This document shows positions 44,431-57,736 of a DNA stretch of 64,000 bases, one piece after another. This DNA is from Bolinopsis microptera. Its lineage: Eukaryota; Ctenophora; Tentaculata; Lobata; Bolinopsidae. Under the pieces are notes generated by a model that had not been told where the DNA came from, searched no databases, and saw only the letters and a program-made list of their open reading frames with translations. Location: assembly GCF_026151205.1 (NCBI RefSeq), contig NC_087082.1:5463908-5527907 (forward strand). The letters are read 5' to 3'. Numbering within the stretch: the stretch's first letter is position 1; each line of letters begins with the position of its first letter. A program made the position numbers and the translations under genes.

Positions 44431-47043
44431 CTGAAATGAGAAATAAATGACTGATAACAAATTCACTCATCTGTAGAAGCCAGAAGGATACAGAAGGGCA
44501 ATACCATCGATGGAAGCTTATAACTTTATGGTCGTCCTGCTGCCTGTGCCCTGTATGCGCTTATCTAATCATTAGAGAGCACGTTTCCTTGATTTGTGTA
44601 TGCGATTTGTATGCGATTTCACCCCTGTATGCGATTTGTGTTCCGAGGTATTTGGAACAGGTTTAGGGTTTTAAATAGTTAGTACCTGTCCCAAACCATC
44701 ATAAAAATCAAGTTTCGACCTCCCAACTCACTCAGGCCACTCCCAGGGGCCACGCCCATCCCAAAATAGCTGAAATCCTGGTAAAATCAAGATTGAAAAT
44801 CTTTACCCCCGTATGCGATTTATGTTCCGGGGTAGGTGGCCCATGTTTTAGTATAAAAATGGGTACTGCCTATCCCAAACCATCATAAAAACCAAGTTTC
44901 CACCTCTCAACCCACTCAGGCCACTCCCAGGGGCCACGCCCATCCCAAAATAGCTGAAATCCAGGTCAAATCAAGATTAAAAATCTTTACCCCCGTATGC
45001 GATTTATGTTCCGGGGTAGGTGGCCCATGTTTTAGTATAAAAATGGGTACTGCCTATCCCAAACCATCATAAAAACCAAGTTTCGACCTCGCAACCCACT
45101 CAGGCCACTCCCAGGGGCCACGCCCATCCCAAAATAGCTGAAATCCAGGTCAAATCAAGATTAAAAATCTTTACCCCCGTATGCGATTTATGTTCCGGGG
45201 TAGGTGGCCCATGTTTTAGTATAAAAATGGGTACTGCCTATCCCAAACCATCATAAAAACGAAGTTTCGACCTCTCAAACCACTCCCAGGGGCAACGCCC
45301 ATCCCAAAATTACCGAAATCCAGCTAAAATCCAGACTTTAAAATCTTTACCCCTGGGCCACCTACCCCGGAACATAAATCGCATACGGGGGTAAAGATTC
45401 TCAGTCTGAATTTGTATGGGATTTGACCTGGATTTCAGCTATTTTGGGATGGGCGTTGCTCCTAGGAGTGGCCTGAGTGGTTTGAGATGTCAAAACTTTG
45501 TTTTTATGATGGTTTGGGATAGGTACTAGCTATTCAACCACTAAAACATCTGTCACCTACCCCGGAACACAAATCACATACAGGGCCGAGTAAAGATTTT
45601 TGACTTGAATTATAGCTTTTCTGGGGTCGGTGCGGCCCTTGGATGTGGTTCCAAGTTGGGTTCAAGGTGTTATTTAGTTATTCATATCATAGTGTCTATA
45701 AATATACGAGCAGTTTATTTTGACTTTTGAAGGGTTACCGTCATAAATTCTACAAATATAATTATTTTAACGTACGTGCGGCGCGCAAATCGCATACAAA
45801 ATCGCATACACATTTCAGGGAAACGTCTTCTGAATCATACTTATGTTATAGCATTATAGCATTATAGCTGCAATGATGCAGATCAGTGCAGCGCGCGCTA
45901 CACAATGAACCACGCGCGCGTGCATGATATTAATTGCGTTTTCAGCGCGTACGTAACCACACAAAATGACATCGCGTCTTACTGCAGCACGATTCCAAAA
46001 CTTTCTAATTTTAGCTTTACGTAACTGATTTTGCAGCTCTTGCATACATCTAGGGCGCAGCAACAAATCTAGATTTTAGTACGATTCAGGAGTTATTACT
46101 TAGCAATCAGTTCTCTTATGATTTCGGGACCAACTGATATTTTACCAAATAATTCAAAGTAAATCAATAAAACACATTATTCTTACTTTATCTCTCGCTC
46201 TATTTTCTCAATATCTAGATGTTGAGGAGTGAATGCCGAGCAAGGTTTGTTGTCGACTGAAAAGTGTTGTTGACGACCAGCACTCTCTTCCACATCTCTG
46301 TAGTTTACATCATCAGCGTGTAGCAACATGTTCACACACATTATCCGCAAATCTGGTATCTGAAGTTTCATTTTGATAAAATAAGAACATCAAGTCGCAA
46401 AATCCTCCCATAAAAATGCATATTCACCAGAAACTTAAAAATAAAAGTTGAAAAACTCTAAATATGAGGTGAGAATAGGTCACCTCGTGTAAGATATTAA
46501 GTTTGAGAAGGTAGGCAGCGTCAGGTCTCTTACTGCCATCATATTCCATACACAGGTTTATCAAGTCTTGCTGGTGTGGCTCAAGACTAGCTATGGCTTG
46601 CTTTACATCGTCTAGTGTGGTTACTGGCGACTCTTGGGTTATCTTGTGCTCACCTGGCGGGCAATATGCTGATTAGCTAATTAACTGATGAATTCATTTA
46701 CCAAGCGGTGCGATCAGGAGATTTTGACTATAGAAAGATAGAAGTAATGATGATGAAGAATGTGACAAGGGTGAATTCAGTAAATTTAGTGTATAGTACT
46801 GCACCTATACATGCTCCTGTACAACTATATAGTAGTCTCGTTAGAAGTATAAATCAGAGTGTATACAAGCCCCTAGCAAGGTAACAGTAGTTACACGCTA
46901 GCTATATACTTGTTAGTAAGGTAGCGCAATGTTAATCAGATCGCTAGTTCTTCATTTAGGGTAGGCTAAAGACTTGCTAGTATAATAATATGGTAAGTGT
47001 ATTGTACACGGGATTGTAGTGATAAGACTTAGTCAAGTTGGGG

Positions 47044-47094
<51 letters not shown>

Positions 47095-47473
47095 TATGGA
47101 GGCTAATGACACGAATGAAGATTGACACACTGAGCAGGAGATATGATCCTACTACCCTAACAACACATACTACCCTAACAACACATACTACCCTAACAAC
47201 ACATACTACCCTAACAACACATACTACCCTAACAACACATACTACCCTAACAACACATATGTAGAGGTAACTATGGGAGATTTAAAAGTAAAATATAGTG
47301 ATTTATGTGTTATGGGTAGATCTGAAAACTAATTATAAAAAATTTGACTACTGTTTTCTTGTAGAAGATAATCTACTTACTGAGATCGCAGAGAATCTCC
47401 AAACACAAAATACCAAATGCGTAGATATCAACCGAGTGAGGTCTTTGTATCTTGGTAGCTTGGGTAACATCAG
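44347..47473 (-). CDS. NRBP: NRBP-type pseudokinase, four exons (partial gene)
   Basis: NRBP proteins are kinase-fold adaptors without normal catalytic residues, known from trafficking and protein-turnover roles. The exons in gene order are 47381-47473, 46484-46653, 46187-46359 and 44347-44430, with matching phases. They encode the late C-lobe (VDIYAFGILCLEILCDL, subdomain IX), LINLCMEYDGSKRPDAAYLL (subdomain XI with the RP motif), and a tail with HEIPDLRIMCVNMLLHAD and LDIEKIEREIKNGFHSIPE. This tail aligns with the NRBP segment following the kinase fold (LDKFLEDVRNGIYPL-like), which ordinary kinases lack. The N-lobe and the C-terminal end were not found. Identification rests on remembered family sequence. 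Confidence 0.82.
44600..45600. repeat. about 180 bp tandem repeats with an inverted copy
   Basis: About four direct copies of a unit with CCCGTATGCGATTTATGTTC, GGGGTAGGTGGCCCATGTTT and CACTCCCAGGGGCCACGCCC run to 45355. Then comes an inverted diverged copy (GGCCACCTACCCCGGAACAT at 45357) to about 45600. It lies in an NRBP intron. Confidence 0.85.
45601..46186. other. NRBP intron sequence; CGCG-rich patch
   Basis: No exon seen. 45890-45930 is rich in GCGCGC. Confidence 0.45.
46187..46359 (-). CDS. NRBP: NRBP exon: post-kinase segment
   Basis: Begins IPDLRIMCVNMLLHADDVNY and ends HLDIEKIEREIK across the splice. Acceptor CTTCAG, donor ATAAA/GTAAGA. The middle (RDVEESAGRQQHFSVDNKPC) is polar and probably disordered. 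Confidence 0.8.
46484..46653 (-). CDS. NRBP: NRBP exon: kinase subdomains X-XI
   Basis: Encodes EHKITQESPVTTLDDVKQAI, ASLEPHQQDLINLCMEYD and GSKRPDAAYLLKLNILHE. The R of KRPDA is the conserved subdomain XI Arg. The start was set at CCGCCAG/GTGAGC because it restores the frame from the previous exon; the later AAG at 46642 does not. Donor GAG/GTGACC. Confidence 0.83.
47042..47090. repeat. (GA)n followed by poly-G
   Basis: GAGAGA run then more than 20 G, in an NRBP intron. Confidence 0.95.
47152..47257. repeat. 18 bp array
   Basis: About six copies of TACTACCCTAACAACACA. The CCCTAAC core resembles a telomere repeat but the period is 18. Confidence 0.95.
47381..47473 (-). CDS. NRBP: NRBP exon: kinase subdomain IX
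   Basis: Encodes DVTQATKIQRPHSVDIYAFG then ILCLEILCDL. The D-I-Y-A-F-G motif is the kinase subdomain IX helix start. Acceptor GTTTCAG, donor CTCA/GTAAGT. One trailing base completes Ser with GT of the next exon. Confidence 0.85.
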
Positions 47474-47578
47474 CTGAAACAACATCGTCATTAACCAATT
47501 TATTAAATAATTAATTAATTTCCTAATTAATCAACTAATTTGTTGCTTTATTATTTGATTAATCACATATTTAACCGT

Positions 47579-47672
47579 ACACAATTGCTTGATGATATCT
47601 CAGAATAGCAAGTGACAGTGCACAATTGCTTGGTAGCAAGTGACAGTGCACAATTGCTTGGTAGCAAGTGAC
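47579..47672. repeat. three copies of ACAATTGCTTGGTAGCAAGT
   Basis: Repeats of about 29 bases with CAAGTGACAGTGCACAATTG, upstream of the NRBP exon. Confidence 0.85.
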
Positions 47673-47881
47673 ATTGCTTCTATAAAGCCGAGTATAACAC
47701 TTAAGGGATCTTGTTAAATAGGAAAGTTAAAATAGCACAGCTTAATTACATTGTTCACCACATTGACATGCTAATCACAGATCATTAAGTTTAGTATAAG
47801 TAAGCTATTAGTCTGTCACAATAGGAGGAGATCATCCCTTCCTGTTTAGAGGTGACAAAAATCAGTCCCAAATATATTAAT

Positions 47882-50800
47882 TATATATTACTGTTATATT
47901 ACTGTTATATTACTGTTATATTACTGTTATATTACTGTTATATTACTGTTATATTACTGTTATATTACTGTTATATTACTGTTATATTACTGTTATATTA
48001 CTGTTATATTACTGTTATATTACTGTTATATTACTGTTATATTACTGTTATATTACTGTTATATTACTGTTATATTACTGTTATATTACTGTTATATTAC
48101 TGTTATATTACTGTTATATTACTGTTATATTACTGTTATATTACTGTTATATTACTGTTATATTACTGTTATATTACTGTTATATTACTGTTATATTACT
48201 GTTATATTACTGTTACATTACTGTAATATTACTGTTATATTACTGTTATATTACTGTTATATTACAGTTATATTACTGTTACATTACTGTTATATTACTG
48301 TTACATTACTGTTATATTACTGTTATATTACTGTTATATTACTGTTATATTACAGTTATATTACTGTTATATTACTGTTATATTACTGTTATATTACTGT
48401 TATATTACTGTTATATTACTGTTATATTACTGTTATATTACTGTTATATTACTGTTATATTACTGTTATATTACTGTTATATTACTGTTATATTACTGTT
48501 ATATTACTGTTATATTACTGTTATATTACTGTTATATTACTGTTATATTACTGTTATATTACTGTTATATTACTGTTATATTACTGTTATATTACTGTTA
48601 TATTACTGTTATATTACTGTTATATTACTGTTATATTACTGTTATATTACTGTTATATTACTGTTATATTACTGTTATATTACTGTTATATTACTGTTAT
48701 ATTACTGTTATATTACTGTTATATTACTGTTATATTACTGTTATATTACTGTTATATTACTGTTACATTACTGTAATATTACTGTTATATTACTGTTATA
48801 TTACTGTTATATTACTGTTATATTACAGTTATATTACTGTTACATTACTGTTATATTACTGTTACATTACTGTTATATTACTGTTATATTACTGTTATAT
48901 TACAGTTATATTACTGTTACATTACTGTTATATTACTGTTATATTACTGTTATATTACTGTTATATTACTGTTATATTACTGTTATATTACTGTTATATT
49001 ACTGTTATATTACTGTTATATTACTGTTATATTACTGTTACATTACTGTTACATTACTGTTATATTACTGTTATATTACTGTTATATTACTGTTATATTA
49101 CTGTTATATTACTGTTATATTACTGTTATATTACTGTTATATTACTGTTATATTACTGTTATATTACTGTTATATTACTGTTATATTACTGTTACATTAC
49201 TGTTATATTACTGTTATATTACTGTTATATTACTGTTATATTACTGTTATATTACTGTTATATTACTGTTATATTACTGTTATATTACTGTTATATTACT
49301 GTTATATTACTGTTATATTACTGTTATATTACTGTTATATTACTGTTATATTACTGTTATATTACTGTTATATTACTGTTATATTACTGTTATATTACTG
49401 TTATATTACTGTTATATTACTGTTATATTACTGTTATATTACTGTTATATTACTGTTATATTACTGTTACATTACTGTTATATTACTGTTATATTACTGT
49501 TATATTACTGTTATATTACTGTTATATTACAGTTATATTACTGTTACATTACTGTTATATTACTGTTATATTACTGTTATATTACTGTTATATTACTGTT
49601 ATATTACTGTTATATTACTGTTATATTACTGTTATATTACTGTTATATTACTGTTACATTACTGTTATATTACTGTTATATTACTGTTACATTACTGTTA
49701 TATTACTGTTATATTACAGTTATATTACTGTTACATTACTGTTATATTACTGTTATATTACTGTTATATTACTGTTATATTACTGTTATATTACTGTTAT
49801 ATTACTGTTATATTACTGTTATATTACTGTTATATTACTGTTATATTACTGTTATATTACTGTTATATTACTGTTATATTACTGTTATATTACTGTTATA
49901 TTACTGTTATATTACTGTTATATTACTGTTATATTACTGTTATATTACTGTTATATTACTGTTACATTACTGTTATATTACTGTTATATTACTGTTATAT
50001 TACTGTTATATTACTGTTATATTACAGTTATATTACTGTTACATTACTGTTATATTACTGTTATATTACTGTTATATTACTGTTATATTACTGTTACATT
50101 ACTGTTATATTACTGTTATATTACTGTTATATTACTGTTATATTACTGTTATATTACTGTTATATTACTGTTATATTACTGTTATATTACAGTTATATTA
50201 CTGTTACATTACTGTTATATTACTGTTATATTACTGTTATATTACTGTTATATTACTGTTATATTACTGTTATATTACTGTTATATTACAGTTATATTAC
50301 TGTTACATTACTGTTATATTACTGTTATATTACTGTTATATTACTGTTATATTACTGTTATATATTACTCTATTACTGTTATATTACTGTTACATTACTG
50401 TTACATTACTGTTACATTACTGTTATATTACTGTTATATTACTGTTATATTAAGTTGTTATATTACTGTTATATTACTGTTATATTACTGTTATATTACT
50501 GTTATATTACAGTTATATTACTGTTAACATTACTGTTATATTACTGTTATATTACTGTTATATTACTGTTATATTACTGTTATATTACTGTTATATTACT
50601 GTTATATTACTGTTATATTAAGTTGTTATATTACTGTTATATTACTGTTATATTACTGTTATATTACTGTTATATTACTGTTATATAACGGTTATATATT
50701 ACTCTATTACTGTTACATTACTGTTACATTACTGTTACATTACTGTTATATTACTGTTATATTACTGTTATATTAAGTTGTTATATTACTGTTATATTAC

Positions 50801-52642
50801 TGTTATATTACTGTTATATTACTGTTATATTACAGTTATATTACTGTTAACATTACTGTTATATTACTGTTATATTACTGTTATATTACTGTTATATTAC
50901 TGTTATATTACTGTTATATTAAGTTGTTATATTACTGTTATATTACTGTTATATTACTGTTATATTACGGTTATATTAAGTTGTTATATTACTGTTATAT
51001 TACTGTTATATTACTGTTATATTAAGTTGTTATATTACTGTTATATTACTGTTATATTACTGTTATATTACTGTTATATTACTGTTATATTACAGTTATA
51101 TTACTGTTAACATTACTGTTATATTACTGTTATATTACTGTTATATTACTGTTATATTACTGTTATATTACTGTTATATTACAGTTATATTACTGTTATA
51201 TTACTGTTATATTACAGTTATATTACTGTTAACATTACTGTTATATTACTGTTATATTACTGTTATATTACTGTTATATTACTGTTATATTACTGTTATA
51301 TTAAGTTGTTATATTACTGTTATATTACTGTTATATTACTGTTATATTACTGTTATATTACAGTTATATTACTGTTAACATTACTGTTATATTACTGTTA
51401 TATTACTGTTATATTACTGTTATATTACTGTTATATTACTGTTATATTACAGTTATATTACTGTTATATTACTGTTATATTACAGTTATATTACTGTTAA
51501 CATTACTGTTATATTACTGTTATATTACTGTTATATTACTGTTATATTACTGTTATATTACTGTTATATTACGGTTATATTACTGTTATATTACTGTTAC
51601 ATTACTGTTATATTACTGTTATATTACTGTTATATTACTGTTATATTACTGTTATATTACTGTTATATTACTGTTATATTACTGTTATATTACTGTTATA
51701 TTACTGTTATATTACTGTTATATTACTGTTATATTACTGTTATATTACTGTTATATTACTGTTATATTACTGTTATATTAAGTTGTTATATTACTGTTAT
51801 ATTACTGTTATATTACTGTTATATTACTGTTATATTACTGTTATATTACTGTTATATTACTGTTATATTACTGTTATATTACTGTTATATTACTGTTATA
51901 TTACTGTTATATTACTGTTATATTACTGTTATATTACTGTTATATTACTGTTATATTACTGTTATATTACTGTTATATTACTGTTATATTACTGTTATAT
52001 TACTGTTACATTACTGTTATATTACTGTTATATTACTGTTACATTACTGTTACATTACTGTTACATTACTGTTATATTACTGTTATATATTAAGTTGTTA
52101 TATTACTGTTATATTACTGTTATATTACTGTTATATTACTGTTATATTACTGTTATATTACTGTTATATTAAGTTGTTATATTACTGTTATATTAAGTTG
52201 TTATATTACTGTTGTATTACTGTTATATTACGGTTATATTACTGTTATATTACTGTTACATTACTGTTATATTACTGTTATATTAAGTTGTTATATTACT
52301 GTTATATTACTGTTATATTACTGCTATATTACTGTTATATTACTATTATATTACTGTTATATTACTGTTATATTACTGTTATATTACTGTTATATTACTG
52401 TTATATTACTGTTATATTAAGTTGTTATATTACTGTTACATAACTGTTAAATTACTGTTACATTACTGTTATATTACTGTTATATTACTGTTATATTACT
52501 GTTATATTACTGTTATATTACTGTTATATTACTGTTATATTACTGTTATATTACTGTTATATTAAGTTGTTATATTACTGTTATATTACTGTTATATTAC
52601 TGTTATATTACTGTTACATTACTGTTACATTACTGTTATATT
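47882..52642. repeat. 11 bp satellite array, about 430 copies
   Basis: 4.76 kb of TTATATTACTG with CATTACTG, TTACAG and AAGTTG variants. Variants recur in clusters, so larger blocks have been copied. It lies upstream of the most 5' NRBP exon seen, so it probably fills an intron. The YYCYITVI frames are artefacts of the 11-base period. Confidence 0.98.
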
Positions 52643-54312
52643 AATTCCCATAGTCTCTTAAGGACTTAGAGATTTTTGCTAACCAAGCGGTCGTGAATTT
52701 TAGATATTTAATTAAATATTAAATTCGGTGTTTGACACTGCATAAATACACACTACACACAACACACTGACCTTCACGTATGTACCTCGGATAATATCGT
52801 TATGTAACTAACTAACCATATTAACAAAGCATTTAATCTGTATAGTGAAACAAGACGTGCACACTACACAGTACACACACACACACACACTCGCAGTCTC
52901 TTCCTATAACACTAATACACGGAGTATATCTAGGAAACTAGGTGATCAAGATATATAGTTACAATATAGTTATAATGTTACACTAATCAAGTATTAAAAC
53001 AGCTATCACACATGATCACACACAGCTATCACACACACCTATCACACAGCTACAGCTATCACACACAGCTATCACACATGTTCACACACAGCTATCACAC
53101 ATGTTCACACACAGCTATCATACATGTTCACACACAGCTATCATACATGTTCACACACAGCTATCACACATGTTCACACACAGCTATCACACATGTTCAC
53201 ACACAGCTATCATACATGTTCACACACAGCTATCACACACAGCTATCGCCTATCACACACACTTGTTACTACTTATTACTTATTAGTATCTGATAATCTC
53301 TCTCTCTCTCACTGTAATATTATGTTACTTACTTACTGTACTTACTGTACTGTTTAGTTAGATAAGAAACTTGTGCTGACTGCTGATGTACACACAGCCA
53401 CAATACAACAGGTTGGTTATGTGCAGAAATTAAGATTCATATTAACCAAGTATTAGTTATTACATGATCTTGTTGTTACTTGTTGTTGATCTTGTTATTG
53501 CCGACAGCAGAAGAGTAAAGACGATTTCTTAACACTAAATATCAGATACTGGACGCAATCTTAGGGGGCGCCAAATTGTCGTTTTAATGTGGGACAATTT
53601 CGAAAAACTTAACTACGGTACTAGCAAAACTGCGCGTTTTGCTCTAGAAACACATTTTTTAAGAGATTTTACCGGCGTATCCTCTAAAATCATTTAATTT
53701 GTTATATTTTAGGGAGGGGCACTAAAAGGGGAGGGGGCGCCAACAGGGGGCGCTTTTTTGGCGGGGGCGCCAACAGGCAACGTTACGCCACTGTGCTTGA
53801 CAAAGACTTATTTTAAAGTTCTAATAAAGTAATCTAATCTTAGCACCCGACTGCTAAAGTAGGCGAGGTACGCTTTTAGAAGGTGGTAAATTATTAGGCA
53901 ATGCTTGGCACTTTGACAGTCAACTTAGTGCGTTTAAAGCTTTAATAAGAAGATAAGAGTTGCTTACAGTTCTTACTTTTATTTAATAATTAATTGAATA
54001 AGGTTAAGATAAAGGTATTTATACCTTTATAATATATATAACATTTATAAATGTCTTATATATTATGTAGCATTATAGGTATAATGTTTTCTTTTGTTTC
54101 ATATTCTATAAAATTGGCAGATATGAATGTTTACTGCTCAGACAATACCAAGCTAGCTTAGACAGTGAGCTTACGTAGCCAACCAGTTTTATTTATTAGA
54201 TTTATTATAATATATATCATATTTATATATTATTACATAGCCAACCAGGGCAGTTTGAGGAATTTGTTTCCCTTTGAATCAATCAAACTAGATGAATTGT
54301 TGTAAATACCGA
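52643..54312. other. no gene recognised; AC-rich repeats
   Basis: 52876-52890 is (AC)n. 53020-53250 has about nine copies of a 23 bp CACACAGCTATCACACATGT unit. 53565-53790 has GGGGGCGCCAACAGG repeats. No kinase N-lobe exon was recognised. Confidence 0.5.
53020..53250. repeat. 23 bp minisatellite
   Basis: ACACAGCTATCACACATGTT-type units with small changes. Confidence 0.9.
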
Positions 54313-55524
54313 GATCAAACGGCAAGTTTCCATAACTATTTTTTTGTGATCAGCGGTAATAACCGCTTTTTTTACGCTAAAAAAGCGCTTATTGATAAAA
54401 CCCACCGTTATTTGGCGATTATAAAGCGATTATAAACGGTCCCGTTAATAAACGGTTAAAAACGATTATAATCGCTTTTTCCATAAAATATTTTTGCAAA
54501 AGCGATTATTAGCGCTTTAAAAGCGATAATAAATCGCGAATTAAAATTATTAGTGATAAAAAAACGATTTTATTTTAGGGTTGTCGATTATTATCGCTCC
54601 GTAAGCGCTTTTCAAAAAAACGCTTATAAACCGTTTTTTGGACCGTTTTTAAAACGCTTTTAATCGACTATAAGCGATTATATTCACTAGGGAAAGTTCC
54701 AAATTAAAAAGCGCCTACTAATCGTTAAAAAAACGCTTTTTTATTTTAAGTTAATAAGCGGTTTAAATCGATTATAAAACGATTATAAGCGACAATAAGC
54801 GATTTTTTGAAATCTGCTAAAAAGCGATATTTTCACTATGATCAGCGCTTATAACCGCTTTTCTTGAAATTTTCCTACTGAAAAGCGTTTATAAGCGCTT
54901 ATTTATTTGCTGTCTATAAGCGATTATAAACGATTATAAGCGCTTTTTTACGTATTTGAAACGAGGAAAAAATTGTCAGGTACGAGATATTATAAGCGAT
55001 TATAAGTGATTATAAAGTATCGTAAATGTTATTGTCTTCAATTGTCGTTTATAAGCGATTATAAACGATGAAAAGCGCTTTTTGACGCATTTTAAAACTA
55101 TGATCAAAATATGTTTTGATTTGATTTATTTGGGGTATACAAGCGATTATCTAAGCGGGGTATATAAGCGATTATAAACGATTATGAGCGCTTAATTCTT
55201 TACGTATTTGGAACGAGGACACAATTAACAACAAAAATTACGCGATAGCCGGAGGTCTCCAGGTAACGTCTCCGTCTCCGTCTCCGTCTCCGTCTCCGTC
55301 TCCGTCTCCGTCTCCGTCTCCGTCTCCGTCTCCGTCTCCGTCTCCGTCTCCGTCTCCGTCTCCGTCTCTGTCTCCGTCTCCGTCTCCTTTTCCTTTTTGA
55401 ATTCGATTGTTTAGGGCTAGGGCTCCGGGGCTCGGGTTAGGGTTGTGGTAAGGGTATCGGATAGCTTCGGGGTTATATATATTATGGTCGTTTAGGTTGG
55501 GATTACGCAGGAGGAGCAAAGTGC

Positions 55525-55650
55525 AAAGAAACTGCCACAAACTGCTACAAACTGCTACTAACTGCTACAAACTGGCACTAACTGCCACAAACTGGCACTA
55601 ACTGCTACAAACGGGCACTGACTGCTACAAACGGGCACTAACTGCTGCAA
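55525..55650. repeat. ACTGCTACAA-type short repeats
   Basis: About nine imperfect copies of AACTGCTACAAACTGGCACT pieces in the left arm of palindrome 1. Confidence 0.85.
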
Positions 55651-56640
55651 TCGCGCCCACGCATTGCTCCTCCTGTGATTAGGGTTTATGTAAAACCGTT
55701 TTTTACGGCTGCAAAACTATAAAAACCTTGTACCCCCATCGTTGTTTCATTATACCCCTGTAGAGTTTCTACGATACAATTACAGGGGGAGCTGCGCAAT
55801 TGTGCGCGGCGCGTCGGGTCTTACAACGTATGACAATAAAACCAAAGTCACATGAAATTTTTGGGCGAGCGAATTTATTATAGGTAGTGCGCCATCGACA
55901 GTGAGCCGCGCGTGCCGACTGTAGGATGGTTTTTTAGCGCTAATTTCGGCCAGCACAATTTTCTTCAAACAAAAAGATATTAAGTATCCTTCCCGACCTT
56001 CGATTGCAACAAAAATTGGTAAGCTTACTCATAGACTTACAAGGAAGGTGTCCGAAAAGTTTAAAGCATATCCAGCCATCAAACATTATGTTACAGCTAA
56101 AAGCAGCGTATTTTGCACCATTTTGATCACTATATCAACTCCGATATCCACCAAATTTTTCGGACAGTTGTGAAAGCCTTATTGGAAGGTCGTCGCCAAT
56201 TTTCAGAATGATCTCATTCAAGGAACTGAAGATATATCCAAATAATACGACAAAAATCAACGAATTTGGTCAAATTTGGTCAAATTTGGTCAAATTACGC
56301 GACTTTTACAGCTAATTTTGCTCCAAAAGCCGCGCACCATCAAATATGGCACCTAGGCGAAACTCACTGATCTTTTCAAAAAGGTATAACAAATTTGGTA
56401 TTGTGAAAATTCTCACAGTCTCTAGAAAACAATGGTGCAAAAATTTTTAAAATCCGAGCAAGTTTATTTTTATGGTGCACCTCCTATTTATTAGTAAAAG
56501 CCAGCTCGGCATTTTGCCGCAATCTACGTGGTTGCGAGAAGGATTATAATTATTTGATGCGCGGCGCAGCCCAGTAGTGCATCGCGCTACAAGCAATTGT
56601 TCTACTTTATTGTATCCCAGAGTGGTATTTGACGCACGTT

Positions 56641-56712
56641 ACTGGGCGGCGCTTAGCCTGTCATTCCGCCGAATCTCTATTATGAACATAATAGCCTGAG
56701 GTCCCCAGGTAA
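56641..56712. mobile_element. 72 bp mini-element with 10 bp target duplication
   Basis: It runs from ACTGGGCGGCGCTTAGCC to GGTCCCCAGGTAA. Direct repeats GACGCACGTT lie at 56631-56640 and 56713-56722. Inside is the palindrome TATTATGAACATAATA, and CTGGG at the start can pair with CCCAG at the end. Confidence 0.75.
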
Positions 56713-57122
56713 GACGCACGTTATAATTGTTTATATTAGGCGTGCAGAATTTTAACAAGAATTTCAACAAAAATTTTGCCGCGGGTAAACCACGCACGAT
56801 CAATTTTTCTAATTGCCAAACACCACTCTGGGATTTACAATAAAGTAGAACAATTACTTGTAGAGCGATGCACTACTAGACTGAATCTGGACTGCGCCGC
56901 GCATCAAATAGGTAATTCTTCTCGCAACCACGTAGATCGCAGCAAAATGCATTATTGGGCCTTGCCGAACTGGCTTTTACTAATTCGCTGATTTGCTCGC
57001 CCAAAAATTTCATGTGACTTTGGTTTTTATTGTCATACGTTGTATGACCCGCCGCGCACAGGTGCGCGGCTCCCCTGTATCGTAGAAACTCTACAGGGGT
57101 ATAGTGAAACGGCGATGGGGGT

Positions 57123-57200
57123 TATTGGGCGGCGCTCAGCCTGTCATTCCACCGAATCTTTATTCTTTATGAAACATAATAGCCTGGGGTCCCCAGGTAA
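57123..57200. mobile_element. 78 bp mini-element, second copy
   Basis: Runs from TATTGGGCGGCGCTCAGCC to GGGGTCCCCAGGTAA, closely matching the copy at 56641. Direct repeats CGATGGGGGT lie at 57113-57122 and 57201-57210. The partner arm near 55730-55740 (TACCCCCATCG) carries that target only once. Confidence 0.82.
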
Positions 57201-57736
57201 CGATGGGGGTCACGACGTGATACAAGGTTTTTATAGTTTTGCAGCCGTACAAAACGGTTTTACATAAACCCTAATCCCAACCCTAACAACCATAATAATA
57301 ACCCTAACCCGAGCCCTAGCCCTAAACAATCGAATTCAAAAAAGGAAAAGGAGACGGAGACGGAGACGGAGACGGAGACGGAGACGGAGACGGAGACGGA
57401 GACGGAGACGGAGACGGAGACGGAGACGGAGACGGAGACGGAGACGGAGACGGAGACGGAGACGGAGACGGAGACGGAGACGGAGTATCATATCAAATTG
57501 TTGTTATTCTCTAGCCGACGGCTTGCTAGTTAAATAAATCGTACGCGTAATCAGTTTTAATCCCGGCCTCACGGAAAATCCCGAAACACGCGGTATCATA
57601 AACGTATTCGTAAACGGATGAAAGGCGACCATGTTACTAGTTCTATATAGATTATAGCTATAAGTATTAGTAGAAGTGTTACTGAGAGATGTGCACTTTG
57701 TGTTCATGTGTCGGCAAGAGAATAACCTCATTTGAT

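Larger units (their letters stand above)
55262..57485. repeat. inner palindrome 1, bounded by GTCTCC / GGAGAC arrays
   Basis: (GTCTCC)n at 55267-55387 and (GGAGAC)n at 57350-57485 bound arms that pair through GAATTCGATTGTTTAGGGCT / its complement, ACCGTTTTTTACGGCTGCAA / its complement (approximate), and CACATGAAATTTTTGGGCGA / its complement. The left arm has about 600 extra bases (55875-56480). The Gly-Asp frame is repeat noise. Confidence 0.88.

Noticed and set aside
47852..52443. LLYYCYITVI repeat proteins
   Set aside because: 11 bp satellite read in an open frame.
52780..52815. Short possible minus-strand exon reading HNDIIRGTYVK before a GTCAGT donor
   Set aside because: It is too short, the acceptor is poor, and it does not match the part of NRBP expected there.
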